Assembly (NCBI RefSeq): GCF_001713455.1
Contig: NZ_CP016463.1
Location: 496,001 to 560,000, forward strand
Direction of reading: 5' to 3'
DNA from: Bosea sp. RAC05
GTDB lineage: Bacteria; Pseudomonadota; Alphaproteobacteria; Rhizobiales; Beijerinckiaceae
Length of the DNA: 64,000 bases
A program made the position numbers and the translations under genes. The notes beneath the pieces were generated by a model, which saw nothing but the letters and a program-made list of their open reading frames with translations, was not told the DNA's origin and made no database searches. Of this stretch, positions 34,299-42,974 are shown in pieces; positions within the stretch are counted from its first letter, which is position 1, and every line of letters starts with the position of its first letter.

Positions 34299-35462
34299 TC
34301 AGATCATCAGGTCGGCGAGTTCAGGATCGAGATCTGGTCCAAACAGGGTTTCGCGGAGATCGCAGATGAAGGCGGCTTCGCGGAAAGGCGCCTCGCAGGG
34401 TGACCGGTCCCTGATCGGCTCGCGCGCGACGAGGGCGCAGAACTGCCTGATCTCGGAAGAGATCCTGCGCTCTCCGTCATCCCCCAAGGCCCTGGCGACA
34501 GCTGGCGTCTCCGTCGGCGCCAGCTGTGCGAGAGTGCGGCGGAGCGAGATGTAAGCAGAGACGGCGTCGTCGGACATCGTTCCTATGACTTGGTCGGCGG
34601 CCTCGACCAGTGCTCTGGCTCGCCTGATCATCTGGTGTGCGTTGCCGCAGCCGAATGGTCCGTCGCTCATGAGGAACGCTTCAGAGATCACCAGCTCGTT
34701 CTCAGCTTGCGTGGTCGCGGCCCCGATCGGGTTGCGCGCGGACATGCGGCTGGCGACCATTCGCGCAAAGTCGAGCTGATGCAGCGAAAAATCGAGCCAC
34801 GGTTGATGGAAGTCCTTGTGGTGGGGCGAGGCGCGCCGGCGCTGGTTCTCCTTATCGAGGGTGGCCCGCCGCTCCATAATGCGGATCCCGAGCGGGCTGA
34901 AGCCCAGGGTCAACGTCGGCTCAGGTGATCGCCGGAAAACGGTGTCATCGATCACGATCAGGTTCGCCAGAAAATCGGATATGACCTTCTGAGCTTCATC
35001 CGTGTGAGCTTCGATCGTGTCTCGAATGCCGCCGGCCGAGGTATCGAGAAGCCGGGTGGCTTTCGGAAACCCCTCCCCCTCGGACGCGCGAAGACCACCC
35101 GCAAGGTACGGACGCTCGGGCGCGAAAATGGACACATTGGTTTTGCCCGCATTCAGATCGTCCAGCCTGCCGCCGACATCAGCAAGGATGTATCTCGCGA
35201 GATCGTCGATCTTCAGAGGCTCTTGCCGCGCGAAGACGGGGCTCCAGAGTGCGTCGTCATAGAGATGATAGCGGGCCTCACGCACAGAGCGCAGTTGGCT
35301 GGTCGAAGTCGAGCGAGCGTAGACAGGAGCCTCCTCCGACGACAGGACGGGCATCGCGATAGGGCTCGCATCGACAGCGATGATGTATTCCGGGTTTCGG
35401 CACTTTTGCCGGATCACGCATTGCAGATGCGGCGTCGGCAGCCAGTAGGTCTTCCGGTCCAT
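34299..35462 (-). CDS. Large protein of the six-member plasmid family, member 1
   Basis: 387 residues from ATG 35462; the longer frame to 35768 runs under the DUF488 gene. Unknown function. It shares with five neighbours an N-terminal beta segment ending ASPIAMPVLSSEEAPVY (compare KPVAIPDLSQAEAPEVL in the gene at 36225) and a central motif LIVIDDTVFRRSPEPTLTL. The C-terminal third is helical (AYISLRRTLAQLAPTETP) and closest to that of the 36225 gene. No signal, membrane segment or known catalytic motif. Separated from the rest of its group by the DUF488 gene on the other strand. Confidence 0.8.
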   Translation of the reverse strand: MDRKTYWLPTPHLQCVIRQKCRNPEYIIAVDASPIAMPVLSSEEAPVYARSTSTSQLRSVREARYHLYDDALWSPVFARQEPLKIDDLARYILADVGGRLDDLNAGKTNVSIFAPERPYLAGGLRASEGEGFPKATRLLDTSAGGIRDTIEAHTDEAQKVISDFLANLIVIDDTVFRRSPEPTLTLGFSPLGIRIMERRATLDKENQRRRASPHHKDFHQPWLDFSLHQLDFARMVASRMSARNPIGAATTQAENELVISEAFLMSDGPFGCGNAHQMIRRARALVEAADQVIGTMSDDAVSAYISLRRTLAQLAPTETPAVARALGDDGERRISSEIRQFCALVAREPIRDRSPCEAPFREAAFICDLRETLFGPDLDPELADLMI

Positions 35463-35586
35463 GAAGGCATTCTCCCATCGGCATTGAAGCGGTTTGGGAA
35501 GCAAGTATCTATGGGCAATCCACGCCTGATTGACGACGTGGAATTGTTGAAAGGAAGGATCGGCTGATAATCTGGGGCTCATTCCA

Positions 35587-36210
35587 TTGGAGATTGCCCA
35601 GTTGTCGGACGTGCTCACCATCGGCCACTCGAACCATCCGATCGAGACGTTCTTCGATCGCCTGGCGATGGCCGAGGTCGGAACTGTGGTGGATGTGCGT
35701 TCGCATCCGGTGTCGAAATGGAACCCGCAGTTCGAAAGATCGCAGCTCGAAACCAGTCTGCCGGCCATCGGCGTTCCCTACCGCTGGGCCGGTCAGTTCC
35801 TGGGCGGCCGGCCGTCGGGGGACCATCTCATCCGCGACGGCATGGCTTGCTATGAAGCGATGGCGAAGGAGGCGCATTTCGAGCGTGGTGTCGCGCGCGT
35901 GATGGACCTCGCTGCAGAGACCAGGCCGATTTTGATGTGCTCCGAGCGGGATCCGCTCGATTGCCATCGATGCCTTCTGGTGTCTCGCCGTCTCATCCAA
36001 TTGGGCGCGCGCGTCTCTCACATCGGGTTCGATGGCAGCGTCGAGGATCACGCCGCGGCAGAAACCCGGCTGCTGCAGGTGGTCGAGAAGTCACGGGGCG
36101 GCAAGAAGGCGCTGGCCGACGCACAGGATCCGCTTCAGACCGCCTATCGCTTGCGGGCGGCGCGCGTCGCCTGGAAGCCAAAGGACGATCTGGACGGCGA
36201 GGCTCGGTAG
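35587..36210 (+). CDS. DUF488-family protein
   Basis: 207 residues, probable TTG start (GTG 35611 possible). Shows the DUF488 pattern: LTIGHSNHPIETFFDRL, VVDVRSHPVSKWNPQF, LGGRP, and the Cys motif ILMCSERDPLDCHRCLLVSR. The fold is known from bacterial and phage proteins, some DNA-repair or defence-linked, but the reaction is not established. It sits between two members of the large family, divergent from one and convergent with the other, within the restriction-rich block. Confidence 0.88.
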   Translation: MEIAQLSDVLTIGHSNHPIETFFDRLAMAEVGTVVDVRSHPVSKWNPQFERSQLETSLPAIGVPYRWAGQFLGGRPSGDHLIRDGMACYEAMAKEAHFERGVARVMDLAAETRPILMCSERDPLDCHRCLLVSRRLIQLGARVSHIGFDGSVEDHAAAETRLLQVVEKSRGGKKALADAQDPLQTAYRLRAARVAWKPKDDLDGEAR

Positions 36211-36224
36211 CTTGAAGACGGCGG

Positions 36225-37370
36225 TCAGGCCGCCAGCTCTCCAAGAGCAGGATCAGTGTCGACAGCGGCCGACTCGCGCTCGGCGCAGACCGTGCAGGCT
36301 CGACGAAAAATGAACTCTGCCTCGCTCGTCCGGAGATCGGGCGTCTCGGGCGATGCTGCAACCGCGCCGGCCAGTGTCACGATAGCCAGTCTCACCTCGA
36401 GGAGCTTATCGCCACTGACGGCCCGCACGGCTGCCGGAGGCATTCGCGCTTCGAGCCCGATGAGTGTCCGTCGCAGGGCCATGTAGGCCAGCATGGCTGC
36501 ATCGCTCATCACACCGATGGCGGCAGAGCCCCGGCGGACCAGTCCAAAGGCGCGTTCGATGATGCCTGCAGCCTCAGAGCACCCGTGGAGGCCCTCTTCG
36601 GGAAACGTGTCGAAGCAGTATTGAATGCTCTCGAAATCCACATGGACGCGCCGGCCGAACGACTGAGCCAGCGCTTTCGCTGCTGCGCTCTCGTTGAGCC
36701 TGAACTCCAGCCAGGGCATCCAGGTATCGCGGCGCGGCCCGGACCCCTCTTCGGAACGCCGGTCGGCCAGGCGCGGAAGGAGCAGCGAGAGGCGGGTCAC
36801 CCCGTACCCTTCAGCATTCGGGTCCGAGACGCACATCAATGGCTCGCACTGCCTGATGTGCACGATCCCGTCGACCAGGATGAGGTTCTCGCTCGCGTAT
36901 TGGAACGAAGCCTGCCTCTGCTCATCACCATTCTTGACGAGCGTGCGCAGCGGCGCCTCGCCGAGTTCGATCGGCTCGATCGGCTTCTGACGCAATCCGT
37001 AGAACCGCTCGGTCTCGAATGGGTTTTCGGGCTGGATCAGGTGGACGGGCTGGCGATCTGCATAAGATCGCTGGAAAACGCGTTGGATGACAGCAGCCAA
37101 GGTGGTGCTGTCCAAGGGCTGTCCTTCGCTCGTCGCCTGAACCCAGAGCCGATCATCCCAGCGACGATAGATGATGTGGCGATCGGACGTACGCAGCTTG
37201 ATGTCGAGGACCTCGGGTGCCTCGGCCTGGCTGAGATCGGGGATGGCGACGGGCTTGCAATCGATGTCGACGAATTGCTGTTCGACCCGACAGTTGCGGG
37301 GAATTGCCGTGATGATGGTCGGGAGCGGGATCCAGATAACAGCCTGCCCCGACGGCGCCGTAACCGTCAT
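36225..37370 (-). CDS. Large protein of the six-member plasmid family, member 2
   Basis: 381 residues. Starts ATGA over the stop of the preceding gene. Shares KPVAIPDLSQAEAPEVL and YRRWDDRLWVQA near the N-terminus, the core NLILVDGIVHIRQCEPLMCV, followed by EGYGVTRL, and a helical C-terminus (AYMALRRTLIGLEARMPP) with FRRACTVC at the end. No recognised domain. The pairing of VHI and EGYGV is repeated in the gene at 41868. Confidence 0.8.
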   Translation of the reverse strand: MTVTAPSGQAVIWIPLPTIITAIPRNCRVEQQFVDIDCKPVAIPDLSQAEAPEVLDIKLRTSDRHIIYRRWDDRLWVQATSEGQPLDSTTLAAVIQRVFQRSYADRQPVHLIQPENPFETERFYGLRQKPIEPIELGEAPLRTLVKNGDEQRQASFQYASENLILVDGIVHIRQCEPLMCVSDPNAEGYGVTRLSLLLPRLADRRSEEGSGPRRDTWMPWLEFRLNESAAAKALAQSFGRRVHVDFESIQYCFDTFPEEGLHGCSEAAGIIERAFGLVRRGSAAIGVMSDAAMLAYMALRRTLIGLEARMPPAAVRAVSGDKLLEVRLAIVTLAGAVAASPETPDLRTSEAEFIFRRACTVCAERESAAVDTDPALGELAA

Positions 37371-38395
37371 AGCGCGCGACCCAGCATGTCCTCATCAGCG
37401 AGGTCGGCTGTGAACCTCTCCCAGTCGCTCAAGTTCTCATCGAGACGCTTCGCGATATCGGCCCACGGACCCTGGTCAATGAACCGTCTGAAGACGGCCA
37501 TCGACATCGCCAGATCAGCCGCCGGCAGACCAGCGGCGACATCGTTTCGCAGGTTGTGGAATGCTTCCAGCAGCTCGGGAGAGGTCGTGTCGATGGTGCG
37601 CCGGATTGTCTCACGAGCGACCGTGACCAGGGCATCGGCCGCCTTGCGCAGCCGCGGCTCTTCGTTGTGGCGGTACCGGACGAGATCGGGGCGGAGCACC
37701 TCGATGGCATTCCAGATCCTCTCCGACGCGATCGGATCAGATAGCTCTGCCGCGGATGCGCCGCTTCGCCTGAGTGCCTCGACAATGAGGTCGAGGCGGT
37801 TTGCGGGGATGATCTCGTCAGCGCCAGCAGTGTCGGTCACCGCACGCGTGTTTGTCGCGCTGAAGTACTCGTTGGCACCCATGCTCTTGCGGCAATAGAC
37901 GGGCTCGCCGCACGGGACGAAGACATGATTCCCGCAGAGCAGCATCTCGCCGGCCTGACGCTGCGCCTCTTCGACCGCCCAGTCCCGGGTCGAGCTCATG
38001 AATTTGCCAGGGCCGAGGCTATCGACCGAGACGGCATTGTCGGTCGCCCAATCATAGAGGCCTGGGCGGTTGATTGACCGTCTGCCTGCCTTCAGCTCGG
38101 CGATGACGGTCTCGGCATCGACGGCATGGTCGTCTCCGCTGTAGCCGCGCAAGATGGGCAGCCAATGGACTTCACCAGTCGTCCTGACCGGAAGCGGAGT
38201 GATCCCCTGCGCTCCATAGGCGTGCGGGTGAACCTTGAAAGACAGCGGCGCCTCGTCGTCGGACGCGATCCGGAGCGCGATCGGGACCGTCTCCTTGATG
38301 TAGACCTCTTTCGCGTTTCGGGCGCGCTTGGGCATGAAGCTGGCCTTGTAGACCAGCGGGATTTCGATGATGCGGGACGGGTTCGACATGGTCAC
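37367..38395 (-). CDS. Large protein of the six-member plasmid family, member 3
   Basis: 342 residues; GTG 38395 overlaps the preceding stop (ATG 38389 is an alternative). N-terminal beta region with KETVPIALRIASDDEAPLSF, an N-proximal VHWLPI, core MLLCGNHVFVPCGEPVYCRK, and a helical C-terminal half with LVRYRHNEEPRLRKAADAL and DENLSDWERFTADLADED. The last two segments match member 4 closely. Overlaps the next gene by 4 bases. Function unknown. Confidence 0.8.
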   Translation of the reverse strand: MTMSNPSRIIEIPLVYKASFMPKRARNAKEVYIKETVPIALRIASDDEAPLSFKVHPHAYGAQGITPLPVRTTGEVHWLPILRGYSGDDHAVDAETVIAELKAGRRSINRPGLYDWATDNAVSVDSLGPGKFMSSTRDWAVEEAQRQAGEMLLCGNHVFVPCGEPVYCRKSMGANEYFSATNTRAVTDTAGADEIIPANRLDLIVEALRRSGASAAELSDPIASERIWNAIEVLRPDLVRYRHNEEPRLRKAADALVTVARETIRRTIDTTSPELLEAFHNLRNDVAAGLPAADLAMSMAVFRRFIDQGPWADIAKRLDENLSDWERFTADLADEDMLGRAL

Positions 38396-39411
38396 AGATG
38401 CAGTTTGATGGCGAGGTCGTCGGCGCGATCGGACGAGAAGCGATCCCAGTCGTCCAAGGCCTTTGTGGTGCGCTTATGCCACTCGGTCCAGCCGGGCTCT
38501 TCAGCAATGCCCTCATTGAACGACCGTAAGGCGTCGACGAGGTCGATGATCGGCCGATCAGGAGAAGCCGCTGCCAGGAATTCGCGATAATGCGCGAAGG
38601 CGCTTAGCGAGATGGTGTCGATGCTCCGCCTGACCTGGTCGCCGGCGTATTCGAGATGGGTCTTGAGATGGTGACGGAGCCGCGGCTCCTCGTCGTGCCG
38701 ATACTGGATGTTTTCGGCACGCAAGATCTCGACCTCACCACGAAGAGCGGCAAAGTCAGGCGGGAGATTGCGATGTTCGTTGAACCTCGCCAGCGTCGCG
38801 TCTCGCTCGGCAATCGCATCGAGGGGATAAACGAAAAGCGGATCGGCTGGTCGCGCGATCGCGTTTTGCTTCTCGACATAGGCTGAGTAGCCCGCGTCGA
38901 ACCGGCTGGGATGTTGAATGACCCAGACGGGCTCGGGTGTCGGCTCCCAGATCCGCCCGTCGACGGCAATGAGGCGCTCGAAACGTTGTGCGACACGAGC
39001 CTTGGCTTCAACCTGGTTGTCGCTGATGACGCGGCCGCGCGCGAGCTCATCTTCCGTGATGGCCTCCTCCAGCGCGACCGAACCACCCGATGCCATGTGG
39101 CCACCGCGCTCGACGAACGCGCAGAAGGCGGCAATGTCGGATGGCTCTCCATCATGGCTGCCAACGGGGCGCCAGTGCTGACCAGACGCCGTTCTGATGT
39201 CCAGGCTGGAGCCATGAGAGATGTCGAAGCGGCCGCAATCCGTCAGTCGGAAGCTGACCGGTGCCTCACCGTCTGTGAGCTCGCGGAGCATCACAGGCAT
39301 TTCGGCCCTCACCGTCACCGCGCGAGCGACGCGGCCGCCGCGGACCATGAACTGGGCGGAGTATGTGAACGGGACGGTGATCGGCCCGACTGCTGATCGC
39401 TTCATCTGCAA
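38392..39411 (-). CDS. Large protein of the six-member plasmid family, member 4
   Basis: 339 residues, first gene of a three-gene coupled operon (4-base overlaps). N-terminus RAEMPVMLRELTDGEAPVSF, then HWRPVGSHDGEPSD, core RLIAVDGRIWEPTPEPVWVI, helical half with NIQYRHDEEPRLRHHLKTHL and KALDDWDRFSSDRADD, nearly parallel to member 3. Divergent from the C5 methyltransferase; the intergenic 39412-39547 must carry both promoters and contains GAATCGTT direct repeats (near 39490 and 39528). Confidence 0.8.
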   Translation of the reverse strand: MQMKRSAVGPITVPFTYSAQFMVRGGRVARAVTVRAEMPVMLRELTDGEAPVSFRLTDCGRFDISHGSSLDIRTASGQHWRPVGSHDGEPSDIAAFCAFVERGGHMASGGSVALEEAITEDELARGRVISDNQVEAKARVAQRFERLIAVDGRIWEPTPEPVWVIQHPSRFDAGYSAYVEKQNAIARPADPLFVYPLDAIAERDATLARFNEHRNLPPDFAALRGEVEILRAENIQYRHDEEPRLRHHLKTHLEYAGDQVRRSIDTISLSAFAHYREFLAAASPDRPIIDLVDALRSFNEGIAEEPGWTEWHKRTTKALDDWDRFSSDRADDLAIKLHL

Positions 39412-39547
39412 ACCTCTGGCTTCAGCATCTGTCGGCGCGGCGCATTGAACAACCGTTCATTGGCCTGAAATGCAATGAATGAATCGTTGCCCAAGGCATA
39501 GCGCACTTCGATCATGGCAGCATGAATCGAATCGTTAGTTCTTGGTG

Positions 39548-40681
39548 ATGAAAGCCCTCTCCTTGTTCGCCGGCATCGGCGGGTTCGACATCGGCTTTGG
39601 CGCGGCGGGCATCCAAACGGAGTTGCTCTGCGAAAACGCGCCCTGCCCCCGCGACGTTCTGCTGGCGCAATTTCCTGATGTTCCAATCCATGGCGACATC
39701 GAGGATCTCGAAAAGGTGCCGGCCATCGATGTCATATGCGCTGGATTTCCATGCCAGGACTTGTCGCTGACGGGCCCGAAGAAAGGGCTCGAAGGTCACC
39801 GTTCTGGACTCGTCAGCCATGTTTTCCGGCTCCTCGACAGCACCAGGGCGCCGGTGCTCGTGCTGGAGAACGTTGCCTTCATGCTGAAGCTTGCCGGGGG
39901 CTCGGCCATGGCGAGACTGGTCGCCGAGCTGGAGGAGCGCGGATACCGTTGGGCTTACCGCGTCGTCGACGCCAGAGCATTTCTCCCGCAGCGGCGCGAG
40001 CGCGTCATCCTGGTGGCTTCCCGCGGTGACATCGAGCCTCGCGACGTGCTGTTTGCCGACGAGGCGAGCGCTCCCCTGATCGACGGCCCGGAAGCCGGAC
40101 CACACGGCTTCTACTGGACGGAAGGCCGGAACGGCATCGGATTGATCTCGAACGCTGTCCCGACACTGAAGAGCGGATCGACGATCGGGCTTGGCTCCGC
40201 ACCAGCCATTCTGAAATCCGACGGGGTCATCGTAACCCCTGACATCAGGGATGCAGAGCGTCTCCAGGGCTTCATGGAAGGCTGGACATCCGCTGCTGCG
40301 CATCGAGGCGGCGAGGCTGCTCGGTGGCGAGCCGTGGGGAATGCCATCTGCGTCCCTGTTGCAGGATGGGTTGCAGGGCGCCTGTTGCAGCCCGGAGCGT
40401 TCGACGTCGCTCGATCACGGGCATTGGGCGAGAAATGGCCGTCAGCGGCCTATGGCGGCCCTGGGCAGCGCCATGGGGTCTCCATCAGTCACTATCCGCA
40501 CTGGGTGGAACGCGACCAGCTAGACCGGTTCATCCGTCACCCTGGGCATCTTCTGTCTGCCCGAGCCACGAAAGGCTTCCTGTCCAGGGTGACGCAATCA
40601 CGCTCCAGCCGGCCCGACTTCATCGCCAAGATCCAGAATCATCTCACCCGGATGAGCCCTGCCAAGGATATCGCCGCCTGA
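39548..40681 (+). CDS. C5-cytosine DNA methyltransferase
   Basis: 377 residues from ATG 39548 (TTG and GTG codons lie in frame just upstream). All main motifs are visible: I FAGIGGFDIGF, IV with the catalytic Cys GFPCQDLS (about residue 70), VI ENV, VIII QRRERVI, and X GNAICVPVAGW near 265. Transfers methyl from S-adenosylmethionine to cytosine C5 in a specific sequence. The target-recognition region between VIII and IX is short. After motif X there is an extra 90-residue tail (HYPHWVERDQL, RATKGFLSRVTQSRSSRPDF). No cognate restriction enzyme adjacent; may be solitary or part of the surrounding unknown module, or anti-restriction. Confidence 0.95.
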   Translation: MKALSLFAGIGGFDIGFGAAGIQTELLCENAPCPRDVLLAQFPDVPIHGDIEDLEKVPAIDVICAGFPCQDLSLTGPKKGLEGHRSGLVSHVFRLLDSTRAPVLVLENVAFMLKLAGGSAMARLVAELEERGYRWAYRVVDARAFLPQRRERVILVASRGDIEPRDVLFADEASAPLIDGPEAGPHGFYWTEGRNGIGLISNAVPTLKSGSTIGLGSAPAILKSDGVIVTPDIRDAERLQGFMEGWTSAAAHRGGEAARWRAVGNAICVPVAGWVAGRLLQPGAFDVARSRALGEKWPSAAYGGPGQRHGVSISHYPHWVERDQLDRFIRHPGHLLSARATKGFLSRVTQSRSSRPDFIAKIQNHLTRMSPAKDIAA

Positions 40682-40687
40682 CTGTCT

Positions 40688-41104
40688 TCAGGCGCTCAGT
40701 CTGGTCGGCGCCGCGGCGACCGCGGGCTGAACATCGAACAGAAGCCGTCCCGCCTCGGTCCATGGCTCGCCGAGGCGGTGGATTTCGATGACGACTCGTC
40801 CCGATACCGTCAAAGGCACCATCAGTCCGTGGAGTGCTATATCGACCCAGCAGATCGGGTCCTTGAAAGCGATCTGCATCGGCAGCAGGAACACCACTGC
40901 ACCATCAGGTGCGCAGCCGCGGATTTCGATCCCGAACGCTTCCTCGCGATCATGCTCGATCATGATCTGGACATCCATCGTGGCGCAGGAACCGGCAGGA
41001 CCGGGCAGGCAGTTGATCCGGCCCGGGAACACCCCGATGAGCTGGCTGAGGCCTGACTGAAGCTTCAGCACTTTCTCGCAGAAAAGGGTCGAAACCACAC
41101 GCAT
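40688..41104 (-). CDS. Hypothetical protein, DUF6941-like
   Basis: 138 residues from the start at 41104 (frame open to 41173). Beta-rich: MRVVSTLFCEKVLKLQSGL, LIGVFPGRINCLPGPAGS, then MDVQIMIEHDR, CAPDGAVVFLLPMQI and a final VVIEIHRLGEPWTEAGRLLF. The arrangement is like the small DUF6941 proteins (Cys near the start, an LPGP turn, a C-terminal beta sandwich), whose role is not known. Convergent with the methyltransferase, 6 bases between stops. Confidence 0.7.
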   Translation of the reverse strand: MRVVSTLFCEKVLKLQSGLSQLIGVFPGRINCLPGPAGSCATMDVQIMIEHDREEAFGIEIRGCAPDGAVVFLLPMQIAFKDPICWVDIALHGLMVPLTVSGRVVIEIHRLGEPWTEAGRLLFDVQPAVAAAPTRLSA

Positions 41105-41310
41105 TTGCTCGCCTTCGTTCGATTCGAGTCGCTCAGATGACGCTACATCGAGCGTTGCGGAGCTGCATCGCATTTCAAGGATTGCGAACGGACCGGTGGA
41201 TGGGGTCGATGGATTTAGACCCTGAATCTTGTTTGGGGAAATGAGCGAAGCTACTCATCATGGTGAGGCGCTCGAATCGAGTGCAAATCGATAACGGGAA
41301 ATGGCCCGCC

Positions 41311-41853
41311 ATGAACTATGCCGCCGCCGTCGCCGAGCGCGACGCCGACAACACCGCAGTGATTTCAAGCGAGCTCCTCTGCGAGAGCGTGACTGGGCGC
41401 GTGAAGTGGTACGATGCCGCCAAGGGCTACGGCTTCGTGCATCTTGCAGACCGCGGTGTCGACGCGATGCTGCATGCCAATGCGATCGAGAACATCGCCT
41501 CCGCGGATCTTCAGATCGGTGCGACGGTGGACTGCGAGGTCATTCCGACGCCCAAGGGGCTTCGTGTTGCCAGGATCTCCCGCATCGATCTGGCTACCGC
41601 CGATCCGGACGCGTTTGCGCCGAAGCGGCCGGTTACGATGGCGGGTCCGATGTTCGCGGCTGTGGTGAAGTGGTACAAGCTCATCGAGGGCTTCGGCTTC
41701 TTCTATGACCCGAAGGGTGGCGGCGACATCTTCATCCATGCCGGCATCCTGGAACACCACGGGATCAAGACCATCCTCGAAGGGCAGACCTGGTTGATCG
41801 GGGTCGTCGATGGAGCCAAAGGGCGGATGGTGGGCTCGATCGCTCGCTTCTGA
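41311..41853 (+). CDS. Double cold-shock-domain protein
   Basis: 180 residues from ATG 41311 (the frame extends to 41260). Two cold-shock domains: residues about 27-93 with VTGRVKWYDAAKGYGFVHL and 113-180 with AAVVKWYKLIEGFGFFYD and DIFIHAGIL. RNP1 (KGYGFV) is good in the first; RNP1 of the second is EGFGFF. RNP2 is altered in the first (DAMLHA) and standard in the second (DIFIHA). Double-domain Csp proteins are common in alphaproteobacteria. Binds single-stranded RNA or DNA; a plasmid copy may be a chaperone. Start of a rightward group with the two genes after it (14 bases to the next). Confidence 0.9.
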   Translation: MNYAAAVAERDADNTAVISSELLCESVTGRVKWYDAAKGYGFVHLADRGVDAMLHANAIENIASADLQIGATVDCEVIPTPKGLRVARISRIDLATADPDAFAPKRPVTMAGPMFAAVVKWYKLIEGFGFFYDPKGGGDIFIHAGILEHHGIKTILEGQTWLIGVVDGAKGRMVGSIARF

Positions 41854-41867
41854 GGCGGCTTCCGTTT

Positions 41868-42974
41868 GTGCAAGGCAAGGATGCCCTGCAATCTGCGGGA
41901 ATGCTGAGAACGACGACGATTTCCGCCTTCGCATCGGTGTTCGCCGAGCACACCAACGCGCGTGACGGGCGCGTTCACGGTGCCTGGAGGCGAGAGCTGT
42001 TCAGCCTCGAGGTGGCCGAACACTCTTCGGCTGTCTTAGGGCCCGCTCAGGTTCGGGTTACGGTCAGAGACGTCGCCTACGATCTCGTGGCGATGCACGA
42101 TCAGTGGTTCCTCGCCACGGGCATGACAGCCAACGAGTTCAGCGCTCAGTACGGCACCGAGAACGACGGCCGCGGCCGCTATCTCGACAAGGTCATTCGC
42201 TCACCCTTCTTCGAGGAAGAGCGCGGCAAGCTCTATCTCCAGGCCCGCATCAAAAACGAGGTCGCGGCCGCGGTAGATCCCCGTTGCGTTGCGCGAGCTC
42301 ACGCTCGTCTGCAGGACATCGCCGCGCGCCGGTTCATGATGCTCGACGGTCAGGTGCACATCTGCGACGGTCGCTATGGTTGGCATGTCGGTGCTGCTGC
42401 GGAAGGCTATGGCGTCAGGTTTGGTCGTTGGATGCCAGGCCGGCCTGACCTTCGCTTGCGGCACCACAGCGACGGACGGCTGGCCGCGGTCGAGGGGATG
42501 ACGTCCACGAGCGGTCACGTTGGAACCTATTTCGATCTTTCGCGGCTTACCGAGGCCCATGCATTTGCAGCCGCGCTCAACGGCGAGCGCCGCCTGCCCC
42601 ATTATGTGAACCCCTTCCCCATCGAGATTACGGCTCACGGCCCGATTCCCGAAACCATTGACGAAGCGGCAGCATGCAGCAGCGATCTGTTGACCGAGAT
42701 TACCCTGCTGCTGGCCTCCATCGATCTGTGCAAGCTCGACGCTGCCAGCATCGATGCCTGGATCGCAGTTCGTGAATCTCAAGAACAGCGTCCTCAGTCG
42801 GCCCTCGACCAGATCGACCTGGTTAGGCAATTCTCTGAGCACCTAACCAAGTCAGCCCAGCGCATTCCTGGCCTGTCAGAGGTCGCGGAGCGTGTGAGAA
42901 AGCGCGTTCGCATCGTCGCTGACAGGCTTCAGTTCGATCCACATCTGGCACCGCAGGAGGGCCTGCGGCCATGA
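41868..42974 (+). CDS. Large protein of the six-member plasmid family, member 5
   Basis: 368 residues from GTG 41868, or 357 from ATG 41901. N-terminal beta segment with RRELFSLEVAEHSSAV and VAMHDQWFLATG; core RRFMMLDGQVHICDGRYGWHV followed by EGYGVRFGRW, which closely parallels NLILVDGIVHIRQ...EGYGV of member 2. C-terminal half helical (LTEITLLLASIDLCKLDA). No catalytic motif recognised. Overlaps the next gene by 4 bases (ATGA). Confidence 0.8.
   Translation: MQGKDALQSAGMLRTTTISAFASVFAEHTNARDGRVHGAWRRELFSLEVAEHSSAVLGPAQVRVTVRDVAYDLVAMHDQWFLATGMTANEFSAQYGTENDGRGRYLDKVIRSPFFEEERGKLYLQARIKNEVAAAVDPRCVARAHARLQDIAARRFMMLDGQVHICDGRYGWHVGAAAEGYGVRFGRWMPGRPDLRLRHHSDGRLAAVEGMTSTSGHVGTYFDLSRLTEAHAFAAALNGERRLPHYVNPFPIEITAHGPIPETIDEAAACSSDLLTEITLLLASIDLCKLDAASIDAWIAVRESQEQRPQSALDQIDLVRQFSEHLTKSAQRIPGLSEVAERVRKRVRIVADRLQFDPHLAPQEGLRP

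Noticed and set aside
39548..40681. Type II restriction-modification pair with the methyltransferase
   Set aside because: No neighbouring gene has a recognisable nuclease motif except the GmrSD-type enzyme, which is of modification-dependent type and 5 kb away.
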